Assembly: GCA_030425185.1 (NCBI GenBank)
Contig: JAUIAU010000007.1
Span: 57,319 to 121,318, forward strand
Length of the DNA: 64,000 nucleotides
Direction of reading: 5' to 3'
From: Alphaproteobacteria bacterium
GTDB taxonomy: Bacteria; Pseudomonadota; Alphaproteobacteria; Rhodobacterales; Rhodobacteraceae
Below the pieces are notes generated by a model, which worked only from the letters and a program-made list of their open reading frames with translations, did no database searches and was not told where the DNA came from. The translations under genes and the position numbers were made by a program. Positions within the stretch are counted from its first letter, which is position 1. Every line of letters begins with the position of its first letter. Positions 18,052 through 29,170 of this stretch are shown piece after piece.

Positions 18052-18822
18052 ATGCAGACCGCCGCCACGCCCTACGAGGTCCGTTTCGCGACCGATCCCG
18101 ACGACCTGCGGGCGGCGGCACGGCTGCGCTACGCGGTCTTCGTCGAGGAACTTGGCGGCGACGGACCGGACGTGGACCACGACGCCCGGCTGGAGCGCGA
18201 CCGGTTCGACGCGCATTGCGCCCATCTCGTGCTGATCGACCCGGCACGGGACCGGAGTGCGCTGGACCATGTCGTCGGGGTCTATCGCCTGATGGGGGCC
18301 GAGGGGGCCGCCGCAGCGGGCCGGTTCTACACCGAGGGCGAGTTCGACCTGACCCCGCTCAAGACGAGCGGGCGCAAGCTTTTGGAACTCGGCCGGTCCT
18401 GCCTGCACCCGGCCTATCGCGGCGGGTCGGCGATGCTGACGCTCTGGCAGGCGCTGTCGGCGCATGTCGAGGCGGAAGGCGTCGAGATCCTGTTCGGCAC
18501 CGCCAGCTTTCATGGCACGGACATCGCGGCGCTGGCCGAACCGCTGTCGGCACTGCACTGGCGTCACCTCGCACCGCCCGAGCTGCGCGTGCGGGCGCAT
18601 CCGTTCCAGCGCATGGATCTGGTGCCCGAGGACGCGATCGACCGCCTCGCCGCCGCCCGCGCGACGCCGCCGCTGATCAAGGCCTACCTGCGGCTCGGCG
18701 GGGTGATCGGGGAGGGGGCGTTCATCGATCATGCCTTCAACACGACCGACGTGTGCCTCGTGCTCGATGTCGCGCGCTCGAACGCGGCGCAGCGGGCGCT
18801 TTACGCGCGGGCGGGCGCATGA
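18052..18822 (+). CDS. olsB: Ornithine N-acyltransferase OlsB (lyso-ornithine lipid synthase)
   Basis: A 256-residue GNAT-fold acyltransferase that moves a 3-hydroxyacyl chain from acyl carrier protein to the alpha-amino group of ornithine. Family marks are YEVRFATDPDDLRAAARLRYAVFVEELG at the N-terminus (split by the core fold), YTEGEFDLTPL, LELGRSCLHPAYRGG and HPFQRMDLV. The ATG at 18052 follows GAGGGA. Its stop overlaps the olsA start (ATGA), giving coupled translation. Phosphorus-free ornithine lipids are typical membrane lipids of Rhodobacteraceae. Confidence 0.9.
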   Translation: MQTAATPYEVRFATDPDDLRAAARLRYAVFVEELGGDGPDVDHDARLERDRFDAHCAHLVLIDPARDRSALDHVVGVYRLMGAEGAAAAGRFYTEGEFDLTPLKTSGRKLLELGRSCLHPAYRGGSAMLTLWQALSAHVEAEGVEILFGTASFHGTDIAALAEPLSALHWRHLAPPELRVRAHPFQRMDLVPEDAIDRLAAARATPPLIKAYLRLGGVIGEGAFIDHAFNTTDVCLVLDVARSNAAQRALYARAGA

Positions 18823-19643
18823 GTCCCTGGGGCGCGGATATCCCGCCACCGGAGCGGCGTCCGCTCGGGCCTCTGGACTGGGTGCGGCTCTTGCTGCGCG
18901 GGCTGCTCGTCGGCACCACGGTCTATGGCGGGCTGGTCGTGTTGCTGATCCTACGTATGATCGAGCGTCCGATATTCGGCCTGCACCGACCTGTGACGCC
19001 CTGGATCACCGTCTGGGTCTGCCGCGCGACGCTGTTCTGGCTGGGACTACGCGTCACGCGCCACGGCACGCCGATGGACCGGGCCGGGGCCTTTGTCGCC
19101 AACCATGTGAGCTGGCTTGATATTTTCGTCCTGAACGCACAGGCGCCGCTATATTTCGTGGCCAAGGCCGAGGTCGCGGGCTGGCCCGGGATCGGCTGGC
19201 TGGCGCGCGCGACGGGCACCGCCTTCATCGCGCGCAAGGCGTCCGAGGCCGCCGCCCAGAAGGCGCTGTTCGAGGCCCGCTTGCGGGCCGGGCATCACCT
19301 GACCTTCTTCCCCGAAGGCACCAGCACGGACGGCCGCCGCGTGCTGCCGTTCAAGTCGACGCTGTTCGCCGCCTTCTTCGAGGAGGGGCTGCGGGACAGG
19401 TTGGCGGTGCAGCCCGTCGCACTGGTCTACCACGCGCCGGACGGGGCCGACCCGCGCTTCTATGGCTGGTGGGGCGAGATGAGCTTCGGGGCCAGCCTGC
19501 TCGACGTTCTGGCGGCCCGGCGGCAGGGGCGGGTCGACCTCGTGTTCCACAAGGCCCTGCCCGTGGCCTCAAGCGGTGGCCGCAAGGTCTTGGCGAACCA
19601 GTCGGAAAGCCGGATTCGGGACAGCCTGACCTCGTTTCACTGA
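18819..19643 (+). CDS. olsA: Lyso-ornithine lipid O-acyltransferase OlsA
   Basis: A 274-residue membrane acyltransferase (PlsC family) that completes ornithine lipid by adding a second acyl chain. A TM helix lies at about 25-48. The catalytic HX4D is His96-x4-Asp101 in NHVSWLD, and FPEGTSTDG (164-172) is the acyl-acceptor motif. In this position, overlapping olsB by 4 bases, it is the ornithine-lipid enzyme rather than the general 1-acylglycerol-3-phosphate acyltransferase. It converges on gluQ with a 7-base overlap of the ends. Confidence 0.9.
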   Translation: MSPWGADIPPPERRPLGPLDWVRLLLRGLLVGTTVYGGLVVLLILRMIERPIFGLHRPVTPWITVWVCRATLFWLGLRVTRHGTPMDRAGAFVANHVSWLDIFVLNAQAPLYFVAKAEVAGWPGIGWLARATGTAFIARKASEAAAQKALFEARLRAGHHLTFFPEGTSTDGRRVLPFKSTLFAAFFEEGLRDRLAVQPVALVYHAPDGADPRFYGWWGEMSFGASLLDVLAARRQGRVDLVFHKALPVASSGGRKVLANQSESRIRDSLTSFH

Positions 19644-20500
19644 ACCCCGACCCGGGCCCGGACCTGGGCTGGCGTCTCGCCCGCCGCGCGATAGGCCGCG
19701 ATGGCGCGGGCGTCGTCGCGCTTGGCGAGGCGTTTTCCAGCGGCGTCGCGGATCAGGTCATGGTGATGCCAGTCGGGCACCGGCAGACCAAGCAGCGCCT
19801 GCAGCAGACGATGCAGCGGCGTCGCCTCGAAGAGATCGACGCCGCGCGTCACTTCGGTCACGCCCTGGTCTGCGTCGTCGACCACCACGGCGAGGTGATA
19901 GGAGGTGCCCATGTCGCGGCGCGCCAGCACGACGTCGCCGATTCCCTCCATCAGGTGGTCGGGATCGAGCGCGTGATGGCCGGGATGGATCGGGCCGGTT
20001 TCCGTGAACCCCAGCGCCGCGACGGCCGACGCGCCGCCGAGTGCCGCGATGGCGGCCCGCATGTCGAGGCGGAGGGCGTCGTCGTCCTGCCGGTCGGCAT
20101 AGCGGCGGCCACGGCAGGTTCCGGGATAGACCAGCCCGTCCGGTCCGACGATCGGCGCGCCTTCCTGTGGCGCCGACAGCGCGGCGCGGATATCGCCCCG
20201 GGTGCAGCGGCAGGGGTAGAGCAGGCCGCGGGACCCGAGCGTTTCCAGCGCCGCGGCATAGACCTGCAGGCGGTCGGACTGCCGCAGGACCGGTCCGTCC
20301 CAGCGAATCCCGATCCATGACAGGTCATCATAGATAAGTTTTTCGTACTCGATCCGTGACCGGGCCCGGTCGATGTCCTCGATGCGCAACAGGAACCGGC
20401 CGCCGACGGCGCGCGCGCGGCCTTCCGCGACCAGGGCGGCGTAGGCATGTCCAAGATGAAGCGGCCCCGTCGGGGACGGGGCAAACCGGGTCACGCGCAC
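19637..20500 (-). CDS. gluQ: Glutamyl-Q tRNA(Asp) synthetase
   Basis: A 287-residue GluRS-like protein without an anticodon-binding domain. It activates glutamate and attaches it to queuosine-34 of tRNA-Asp. RFAPSPTGPLHLGHAYAAL is the HIGH motif, RIEDIDRAR follows, and zinc ligands appear as CRC...C (LYPCRCTRGD, then YPGTCRGRRY). The KMSKS equivalent is the degenerate KRLAKRD. The length of about 290 fits GluQ and excludes full GluRS. It ends inside the olsA stop region (7-base convergent overlap) and lies downstream of the methyltransferase gene. Confidence 0.92.
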   Translation of the reverse strand: MRVTRFAPSPTGPLHLGHAYAALVAEGRARAVGGRFLLRIEDIDRARSRIEYEKLIYDDLSWIGIRWDGPVLRQSDRLQVYAAALETLGSRGLLYPCRCTRGDIRAALSAPQEGAPIVGPDGLVYPGTCRGRRYADRQDDDALRLDMRAAIAALGGASAVAALGFTETGPIHPGHHALDPDHLMEGIGDVVLARRDMGTSYHLAVVVDDADQGVTEVTRGVDLFEATPLHRLLQALLGLPVPDWHHHDLIRDAAGKRLAKRDDARAIAAYRAAGETPAQVRARVGVQ

Positions 20501-20509
20501 CGCGCACCT

Positions 20510-21112
20510 TCAGGTTTCAAGCACATAGACGCGGGAGTTGAGGCCGATCCGGCTGATGTGCGGGCCGTACTCCTCGTGCAGGATCCGGACGCCCTGCGCG
20601 AGGGCCGTCTCCAACGCGCCGACATAGCCCGGATCCTCGAGCGCGTGATCGTTGAAGGACATCACCATGCGGCCGCCCGGTTTCAGCGCGGACAGGAGCA
20701 GGCCCAGCGTCTCGGGCGGGGCCGCGCCCGGGCTGATTACCCCGACGGCGGCGATGACATCGTGACTGCCGTCCGGGGCCACGCCCGGTTCCGATTGCCA
20801 CAGACGTTCGTAGATCTGCTTCTCCTCGGCCTTGGCGAGCATGGCGCTGGACAGGTCACAGCCGTGCAGGCGGGTGAACCCGGCTTGCGACAGCGCGTAT
20901 CCGGATACCCCCGTGCCGCAGCCGAAGTCGAGGATCAGCGCGTCGCCCGGCGTTTCCGTCGCTTGCAGGGCCATGGCGCAGCGCGCGGGGGTTTCGTAGC
21001 CATGTTCCGTCAGCTCGGCGTCGTAGCTGTCCGACCACGCATCGTAATAGGCCTCGACCCTGTCGGCGCCCGACAGGTCGTAGACTTTCGCCAGAAATCC
21101 GTCCTGTGTCAT
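20510..21112 (-). CDS. Class I SAM-dependent methyltransferase
   Basis: A 200-residue Rossmann-fold methyltransferase. Motif I is LILDFGCGTGVSGYAL, followed by the acidic end of strand 2 (GCDLSSAML), motif post-II VIAAVGVISPG and LKPGGRMVMSFN (motif III). The N-terminus AYYDAWSDSYDAEL is common to small TPR/williams-type methyltransferases acting on soluble substrates. The substrate is unknown. It lies between trmFO and gluQ on the same strand, with 9 bases to gluQ and 37 to trmFO, so the three may be co-transcribed. Confidence 0.82.
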   Translation of the reverse strand: MTQDGFLAKVYDLSGADRVEAYYDAWSDSYDAELTEHGYETPARCAMALQATETPGDALILDFGCGTGVSGYALSQAGFTRLHGCDLSSAMLAKAEEKQIYERLWQSEPGVAPDGSHDVIAAVGVISPGAAPPETLGLLLSALKPGGRMVMSFNDHALEDPGYVGALETALAQGVRILHEEYGPHISRIGLNSRVYVLET

Positions 21113-21149
21113 GCCCCAAGCCTAGCCGCGCGACGGCGGCGAAGGCAAG

Positions 21150-22496
21150 TCAGGCGGCCTGCAGCGCCCCGAGCCAGTCCAGCCAGGCGGCCTTGGCCCG
21201 GTCGGTATAAGCCTTGTAGCGGGTCTTGCGGTTCTTCCGGCCGCCGCGCGCGTCGATCTCGGGGAAAAGGCCGAAGTTCACGTTCATCGGCTGGAAGGTC
21301 TTCGCCTCGGCCCCGCCCGTGATGTGGTTCACGAGCGCGCCCATAGCGGTTTCCGGCGGCGGGCTCGCAACCGGCAGGCCCAGCGCCTCGGCCGCCGCGA
21401 AACGCCCGGCGAGCAGCCCCATCGCGGCGCTCTCGACGTATCCTTCTACCCCAGTGATCTGGCCCGCGAAGCGGATATGCGGGTGCGCCGTCCACCGCAT
21501 CTGGTCGTCGAGCAGCGTCGGAGAGTTCAGGAAGGTGTTGCGATGGATGCCGCCCAGGCGGGCGAAGCGGGCATTCTCCAGCCCCGGAATCCGCCGGAAG
21601 ACATCCTGTTGCGCGCCGTACTTCATCTTGGTCTGGAAGCCGACGATGTTGTAGAGCGTGCCCAGCTTGTTGTCCCGGCGCAGCTGCACCACGGCATAGG
21701 GCTTGTCGTCGGGCCGATGGGCGTTGGTCAGGCCGATGGGTTTCATCGGACCGAAGCGCAGCGTCTCGCGGCCGCGCTCGGCCATCACCTCGATCGGCAG
21801 GCAGCCGTCGAAATAGCCCGCAGTCTCGCCCTCGTGGAACTCGGTCTTGTCGGCCGCCAGCAGGGCGTCGATGAACCCCTCGTAGTCCGCCTTCGTCATC
21901 GGGCAGTTCAGGTAGGCGGTGCGCTCTTCCTCGGTCTCGCCCTTGTCGTAGCGCGACTGGCGCCAGGCGATATCCATGTCGACACTGTCGGCATAGACGA
22001 TCGGCGCGATGGCATCGAAGAAGGCGAGCGCCTCGGTTCCGGTTTCCGCCCGGATCGCCTCGGCCAGCGCGGACGAGGTCAGCGGTCCGGTCGCGATGAT
22101 CCAGCGCCCGTCGCGCGGGATCGACGTGATCTCGTCCCCGGTCACGGTGACCAGCGGATGGCGGCGCAGACGGTCTGTCACCGCCTCCGAGAAGGCGTCA
22201 CGGTCGACCGCCAGGGCGCCGCCCGCGGGCAGGGCATGGGTGTCGGCCATTTCCATGATCAGCCCGCCCGCCTGCCGCATTTCCCAGTGCAGCAGCCCGA
22301 CGGCGTTCTGTTCGTCGTCGTCCGAGCGGAACGAGTTCGAGCAGACCATCTCGGCGAGGTTGCCGGTGCGGTGGGCGAAGGTGCCCTGGTTCGGGCGCAT
22401 CTCGTGGATGACCACGGGGACGCCGAGGCGGACGGCCTGCCAGGCGGCTTCGGAACCGGCCATGCCGCCGCCGACGATATGAAGGGTCTCTGTCAT
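21150..22496 (-). CDS. trmFO: Methylenetetrahydrofolate-tRNA-(uracil-5-)-methyltransferase TrmFO
   Basis: A 448-residue folate- and FAD-dependent enzyme that makes m5U54 in the T-loop of tRNA. The dinucleotide motif [17 protein letters not shown] opens the protein. IHEMRP, the conserved [10 protein letters not shown], the [10 protein letters not shown] segment, CPMTKADY and [18 protein letters not shown] are family signatures, and the protein is full length. The ATG at 22496 begins the gene. TrmFO replaces SAM-dependent TrmA in many alphaproteobacteria and draws on the same methylene-THF pool that the C1 operon feeds. Confidence 0.95.
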   Translation of the reverse strand: MTETLHIVGGGMAGSEAAWQAVRLGVPVVIHEMRPNQGTFAHRTGNLAEMVCSNSFRSDDDEQNAVGLLHWEMRQAGGLIMEMADTHALPAGGALAVDRDAFSEAVTDRLRRHPLVTVTGDEITSIPRDGRWIIATGPLTSSALAEAIRAETGTEALAFFDAIAPIVYADSVDMDIAWRQSRYDKGETEEERTAYLNCPMTKADYEGFIDALLAADKTEFHEGETAGYFDGCLPIEVMAERGRETLRFGPMKPIGLTNAHRPDDKPYAVVQLRRDNKLGTLYNIVGFQTKMKYGAQQDVFRRIPGLENARFARLGGIHRNTFLNSPTLLDDQMRWTAHPHIRFAGQITGVEGYVESAAMGLLAGRFAAAEALGLPVASPPPETAMGALVNHITGGAEAKTFQPMNVNFGLFPEIDARGGRKNRKTRYKAYTDRAKAAWLDWLGALQAA

Positions 22497-22570
22497 GCCC
22501 CGCTAGATAGGACAACGGCGGCGCAGGGGGAAGCCTGCACCGCCGGACAAACCTTGGGAGGGAGCGGGGA

Positions 22571-22975
22571 TCAGAGCGCGGTGATCCAGCCCGCGCGGTC
22601 GTGCCGGTCGTAGATCGAGAAGCGCCCGCCGCCGAAGACCGAGAGGGGCAGGGCGAAGACCGCCGAGAGGGCCAGCTTGGTGGCCAGCGCGTCCGAGCCG
22701 ACGCCCTGGATCACCATGGCGGGCAGGACCAGCAGGATACCGGCCAGCGCGGCGACGACCTGGGTCTTGATGCCGAAGAGCAGCCAGATCGACATGATGA
22801 AGTAGAGCACGGCGAAGGCGACGTTCTGGTAGAACATGTCGCTGATGCCCAGCGTCACGGCCTCGATCCCGGCGATGTTCCATCCCGGCATAAGGCAGAC
22901 GATCGCCTCGATCATCAGAGTGGCGGACAGACAGGCCCGGAAGGCCAGTCGCAGCCAGTCGGTCAGGGTGTTCAT
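22571..22975 (-). CDS. Four-helix membrane protein, DoxX-like, unknown function
   Basis: A 134-residue integral membrane protein. Four hydrophobic segments can be seen: LAFRACLSATLMIEAIVCLM, VAFAVLYFIMSIWLLFGI, VVAALAGILLVLPAMVI and LALSAVFALPLSVFGG. The size and layout resemble DoxX-type proteins, but no motif makes this certain. The ATG at 22975 follows GCGAGG; the frame is open for 25 more codons. It is read separately from gyrA. A perfect TTAA-N7-TTAA site lies 100 bases upstream (23075-23089), so CtrA control is plausible. Confidence 0.65.
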   Translation of the reverse strand: MNTLTDWLRLAFRACLSATLMIEAIVCLMPGWNIAGIEAVTLGISDMFYQNVAFAVLYFIMSIWLLFGIKTQVVAALAGILLVLPAMVIQGVGSDALATKLALSAVFALPLSVFGGGRFSIYDRHDRAGWITAL

Positions 22976-23074
22976 ATCGGGCCTCGCTTTCTGCGGTTGT
23001 TGCTCGATGGGGGTTGCCTCGAGATCGACCGTGCGCGGGCAATGCGGCACCGGCGCAGGCGCCGCGTGTCACGT

Positions 23075-23089
23075 TTAAGGATTCATTAA
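23075..23089. promoter_or_regulatory. Perfect CtrA box overlapping a GANTC site
   Basis: TTAA (23075-23078), seven bases, then TTAA (23086-23089) matches the full CtrA consensus TTAA-N7-TTAA exactly. The spacer contains GATTC (23080-23084), a CcrM GANTC methylation site. It lies 100 bases upstream of the membrane protein gene at 22975 and downstream of the gyrA stop. Confidence 0.6.
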
Positions 23090-23108
23090 GGCAGGAGTGC
23101 CGCATTTC

Positions 23109-23137
23109 GGGGCGCAGACGACCGGCGTCCGCGCCCC
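23109..23137 (-). terminator. gyrA terminator hairpin
   Basis: GGGGCGC-a-GACG (23109-23120) pairs with CGTC-c-GCGCCCC (23126-23137), an 11-bp stem with one mismatch and a 5-base loop, 13 bases past the gyrA stop on the minus strand. There is no long T-run. Confidence 0.55.
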
Positions 23138-23149
23138 GCATGATGCGGC

Positions 23150-25912
<2,763 letters not shown>

Positions 25913-25957
25913 CTTGGCATCCAGTGTTCTGGGACAGCACAATATCTAGTCCGGAAC

Positions 25958-25987
25958 ACTATAGCGCGCTCCGTATCTTGCCTGCAA
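25958..25987 (-). promoter_or_regulatory. gyrA promoter
   Basis: On the minus strand TTGCAG (25982-25987) and TATAGT (25958-25963) are separated by 18 bases, close to the sigma-70 consensus. Transcription would begin near 25951, about 40 bases before the TTG at 25912. Confidence 0.6.
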
Positions 25988-26099
25988 CCCGAGCGGCCCG
26001 AATATGAGCAGCCGCTGTGAGTGAGTGCTAACATACTGTTTTGGTTGATTTTTAATTCGGGCGTGTTCTGCTTGGGGAACAGGCTTTTCTGGAGACAGG

Positions 26100-26372
26100 A
26101 TGATGAAGGGACGCGAGACCGAACTGATGCTCAAGGGATACGGGCTGACCACGGCGGAAATGTTCTACCGGATGCCCGATGCAAAGAACGTTCTGAACAG
26201 CTTCGTCTGGCAAGAGTACGACCTCGCCCCCGATTACCCGAAGCTCTTCGACTTCATCGAGTTCTGGCAGCGCGAGATCGAAGGACCGCTGCATTCGGTC
26301 CGCTTCACCCATCGCAAGCTGATCCGCGCCGGGGAGTGGCGCCATGTCGTCAAGGAGTTGCGCTATCACTGA
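26100..26372 (+). CDS. usg: Usg family protein
   Basis: A 90-residue soluble protein of the Usg family, named from the gene beside trpF in Caulobacter. Diagnostic stretches are LKGYGLTTAEMFYRMPD, VWQEYDLAPDYPKLFDFIEFW and EGPLHSVRFTHRKL. Two ATG codons abut (26100 and 26103) after GGAGACAGG, so the first residue is uncertain. The molecular function is unknown. Here it is divergent from gyrA and away from trp genes. Its 3' end overlaps the end of dsbB by 7 bases in convergent orientation. Confidence 0.85.
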   Translation: MMKGRETELMLKGYGLTTAEMFYRMPDAKNVLNSFVWQEYDLAPDYPKLFDFIEFWQREIEGPLHSVRFTHRKLIRAGEWRHVVKELRYH

Positions 26373-26836
26373 GCCCGGCGTAGCAGCGCCAGCGCCCAGA
26401 GCACCACGAGCCCGGCCGACAGGACGGCGTTCCAGTTGGCCATGCTCAGCCCGAACATCTGCCACGGGATCTCGTCGCAGCGTACGAGCGGGGCGGCCAT
26501 GATCTGGTCGAGCAGCTGCTGCGGGCTGAGCGCGCCCAGGTCGTTGGTGCTGGTGCAGGTGGTCGGACCTTCCCAGAGGCTGCGCTCGACGCCCGAATGA
26601 AAGATCGCGATGCCCGTGCCCACGAGGCTCGCCAGCAGCCCGACGGCGGCGGCCAGCGGCAGCGAGACGACCGAAAGTCCCCCCGCCAGCACGGCAATCC
26701 CGTGCGGCCAGCGCTGCCAGATGCACATCTTGCAGGGGGCAAGACCTCCGATGTACTGGAAGCCCCACGCGCCCAGCAGAAGCGCGGCCGAACCGGCAGC
26801 GGCAATCAGGACGAGGGTGCGGGCGTTCAACTGCAT
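26366..26836 (-). CDS. dsbB: Disulfide bond formation protein B family
   Basis: A 156-residue four-helix inner-membrane protein that reoxidises DsbA and passes electrons to quinone. The first cysteine pair is in GLAPCKMCIWQRWPH, and the second pair is spread over the second periplasmic loop (TTCTSTNDLG and LVRCDEIPWQMFG). The start ATG at 26836 overlaps the stop of the upstream DedA-like gene (ATGA), so translation is coupled. No dsbA is adjacent. Confidence 0.85.
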   Translation of the reverse strand: MQLNARTLVLIAAAGSAALLLGAWGFQYIGGLAPCKMCIWQRWPHGIAVLAGGLSVVSLPLAAAVGLLASLVGTGIAIFHSGVERSLWEGPTTCTSTNDLGALSPQQLLDQIMAAPLVRCDEIPWQMFGLSMANWNAVLSAGLVVLWALALLRRAQ

Positions 26837-27414
26837 CACAGGAAGCGTGTCGCGTAGAACCCGCCGATCAGCAAGACGACAAACACGATCGTGACCAGCC
26901 CGAGACGCTTCTCGATGAAGTCGCGGATCGGGGCGCCGAACTTCCACAGCAGCGCCGCGACGAGGAAGAACCGTGCCGCGCGGGCCACGATGGCGGTGAT
27001 CACGAAGGTGCTCAGCGACAGCCCGGTCCAGCCGGACATGATGGTGATGACCTTGAAGGGGAAGGGCGTCAGGCCCGCGATCAGCACCGGCCAGAAGCCG
27101 AGGTCGTTGAAGCGCGTGTTGAACTCGGCCATCGCATCCGCCTTGCCCAGCGCCGCGAGGATCGGCTGGCCGAGCTGCTCGAAGGCGAACATGCCGATGG
27201 CATAGCCGAGCAGCCCCCCCAGCACCGACGAGACGGTGGCGACGGTCGCGATCAGCCAGGCCCGGCGCGGGGCGGCGAGGATCATCGGGATCATCATGAC
27301 GTCGGGCGGGATCGGGAAGACCGAGCTTTCGATGAAGGCCACGAAGGCCAGCGCCCAGAGCGCGCGCGGATGCTCCGCAAGGCGCATGGTCCAGTCGTAG
27401 AGGGTGCGGAGCAT
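26836..27414 (-). CDS. YqaA family DedA-like membrane protein
   Basis: A 192-residue membrane protein of the SNARE-associated/DedA superfamily (YqaA branch). Four or five hydrophobic helices are present. The motif AFIESSVFPIPPDVMMIPMILA near the N-terminus, GYAIGMFAFEQLG, and FPFKVITIMSGWTGLS with a following Arg (VARAARFFLVAAL) are typical. DedA proteins are linked to polyprenyl-phosphate or phospholipid translocation and membrane homeostasis. The ATG at 27414 follows AAGGA. It overlaps dsbB by 3 bases in an operon. Confidence 0.85.
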   Translation of the reverse strand: MLRTLYDWTMRLAEHPRALWALAFVAFIESSVFPIPPDVMMIPMILAAPRRAWLIATVATVSSVLGGLLGYAIGMFAFEQLGQPILAALGKADAMAEFNTRFNDLGFWPVLIAGLTPFPFKVITIMSGWTGLSLSTFVITAIVARAARFFLVAALLWKFGAPIRDFIEKRLGLVTIVFVVLLIGGFYATRFL

Positions 27415-27525
27415 GTGCCTGTGTCCTTGCTCAGGTTTTCGCCCTTGCAGCATTTGCCCCGGCTCAGGTCAAGGTCCGCAAATCCCTCTGGACGGGCTGT
27501 GGCACAGGCACTACGACAGCGCCGG

Positions 27526-27609
27526 GCCCGAGTGGCGGAATGGTAGACGCAGGGGATTCAAAATCCCCCGCCGCAAGGCTTGTCGGTTCGAGTCCGACCT
27601 CGGGTACCA
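27526..27609 (+). tRNA. tRNA-Leu(CAA)
   Basis: An 84-nt type II tRNA that reads UUG. The acceptor GCCCGAG pairs with CTCGGGT, the discriminator is A, and CCA is encoded. The anticodon loop is TT-CAA-AA within GGGGA/TCCCC, a short variable arm follows, and the T-arm contains GGTTCGAGTCC. Confidence 0.94.
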
Positions 27610-28041
27610 GCCCTTCTCCGAATCGCGATGACGCAGGCTGCGCGGACAATCTCTCCGCGCGCGGCGCATTGTCGTCGGGCGCAGCCTCAGGCCGTTGCCG
27701 CAATTGCGCCGCGTTGTGACCGGGACCGGTGTTGCCGGGCGGCGGACAATCCTTGGGTGACTCCCCGGGTTTGCCCTTCATCGGCGGGGCGCGTAGACTG
27801 CAACGGTGCGCATCCGGAAACGACCATCGGGCAAAGCCGGGCAGGATCGTGGCGTCCGAGGCGGGGCTGCGTCCGGAATGTGGAGGAAATGGGGCAGAAA
27901 TCCTTCGGCGCCGCGGCGGGTTTGCGTAAACTGGCGACATCGGGCCGGGCCCGGTCCGGGGCTCGGGGGCGCTCCGGCAGACGCGAAGACCGGCCGACAC
28001 GCAACGATCCGCCCCCCGGGGCCAGCCCAAGGAACCCGACG
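27610..28041. other. Non-coding stretch after tRNA-Leu
   Basis: About 430 bases with no convincing gene. A 7-bp hairpin (27640-27660) may end the tRNA transcript. GCGGACAATC occurs at 27642-27651 and again exactly 100 bases later (27742-27751). CCCGGGTTTGCCC (27764-27776) and GGGCAAAGCCGGG (27829-27841) form a long near-perfect inverted repeat. A structured RNA is possible but not shown. AAGGAA just before 28042 serves the small membrane ORF. Confidence 0.4.
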
Positions 28042-28152
28042 ATGACCATGATGCTTGCCCTGCTGTCCTTCGCCGCCCTGACCGTCTTTGCCTCGGTCAT
28101 CCTGCTGGCCTGGGTCGATCCGGCCCCGCAGCGCGTCGAGGCGGCCGAGTAA
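28042..28152 (+). CDS. Small single-span membrane protein (36 aa)
   Basis: A 36-residue ORF with one strongly hydrophobic helix (MLALLSFAALTVFASVILLA) and an acidic C-terminus ending VEAAE. The ATG at 28042 is preceded by AAGGAA at good distance; a second ATG lies at 28048. The stop is one base from the end of the convergent phosphotransferase gene, so the ORF fills the remaining space exactly, which supports it. No homologue or function is recognised. Confidence 0.5.
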   Translation: MTMMLALLSFAALTVFASVILLAWVDPAPQRVEAAE

Positions 28153-28153
28153 C

Positions 28154-29170
28154 TCAGTCCGGACGCCGCGTGCGCGCCTCCGCGAAGAGGTCCGCCGTGC
28201 GCAGGAACAGATCGGCCAGCGGGCGCGTATCCGCCCGCCGCCGGGCCAGTGCCGCCCCGTTCCGGGCCAGACGCTCGGCCATGTAGGGGTCGGCCCCGAC
28301 CAGGTCTTCCGCCAGGATATAGCGCTGCTTCGTCCAGCCCTTCTCGCGGACCTCGTTCAGCACGACGCGCAGCCGGAACGAGGCCTGCAGCACCGCGAAC
28401 ACCTCCAGCATGCCCAGCCGCGCATCGGCGCGTGTGCGGTCCTCGGCCGCGACGTGCTGCGCGATCGTGTCGAAGTCCCGGGCGAGGTCGAGCGGAAACA
28501 CCTCGTCCGAGATCAGCCAGCCGATGTCCTCGGCACCCTGGCGCAGACCGCAATGCTCGAAGTCGAACCAGGTCAGGTGACCGTCCGGGGCGATCGCGGC
28601 GTTCGCCGCGCGGGCGTCCCACTTGACGAAGGCCGGGTCGGGCACCGCCAGCGCGGCTTCGAGGGCGTCGGTGTCATAGGGCGGGGCCTCCAGTCCCAGC
28701 ATCTTCGCCATCCGCCGGGGGCCCCGGACATATTGCGCGATCCAGTCCGGCGCGGTTCCGAGCGGGGCGACCTGCGGCGGCAGGCGCACCCGCCGCGCGG
28801 CGCGCTGCACGTCGAGCAGGGCGTCGATGGCGCGCAGGACCAGCGGCAGCCGGTCCTCGGCCCGCGCGCGCCACAGCGCGACCGGCAACCGGTCTGTGCC
28901 GCCGTCGCTGAGCACCGTCAGCCCGTCCGCGTGGACGATCAGTTCGGGCACATGCCGGGTTTCGGGCGCGAGCGCCCTGAGCACCGCGCGCTCCTTCTCG
29001 GCCTCGGCGGCCTCGGTCCGGGCCAGCACGATGACACTGCGATCGGCGAGATAGGCGCGCAGGACCGGCCGGTCCGGCCCGCCGGGGCGGGTCAGCTTTC
29101 GGACGGAAGCTCCGAGCACCGTTTCGATGCGACGGACGAGGGGCTCGATCTGGGCATCGCTGGCGAGCAT
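28154..29170 (-). CDS. Phosphotransferase of the APH/choline kinase fold
   Basis: A 338-residue protein with a protein-kinase-like phosphotransferase fold. The catalytic loop appears as FVKWDARAANAAI (Asp and Asn in place) and the metal-binding Asp as LTWFDFEHCG, as in aminoglycoside and homoserine/choline kinases. The N-lobe is less clear (ASVRKLTRPGGPDRPVLRAYL). The usual His before the catalytic Asp is replaced by Trp. The ATG at 29170 was chosen because the 43 upstream codons lack conserved sequence. The substrate is unknown and antibiotic resistance should not be assumed. It is divergent from the KGT/RTX gene. Confidence 0.7.
   Translation of the reverse strand: MLASDAQIEPLVRRIETVLGASVRKLTRPGGPDRPVLRAYLADRSVIVLARTEAAEAEKERAVLRALAPETRHVPELIVHADGLTVLSDGGTDRLPVALWRARAEDRLPLVLRAIDALLDVQRAARRVRLPPQVAPLGTAPDWIAQYVRGPRRMAKMLGLEAPPYDTDALEAALAVPDPAFVKWDARAANAAIAPDGHLTWFDFEHCGLRQGAEDIGWLISDEVFPLDLARDFDTIAQHVAAEDRTRADARLGMLEVFAVLQASFRLRVVLNEVREKGWTKQRYILAEDLVGADPYMAERLARNGAALARRRADTRPLADLFLRTADLFAEARTRRPD

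Noticed and set aside
27464..28030. Minus-strand frame over tRNA-Leu
   Set aside because: It covers the tRNA and contains the familiar spurious translation of an antisense tRNA-Leu; no conserved protein.
28154..29170. Aminoglycoside resistance enzyme
   Set aside because: The fold is shared by many kinases, the conserved His before the catalytic Asp is absent, and the gene is embedded in chromosomal context.
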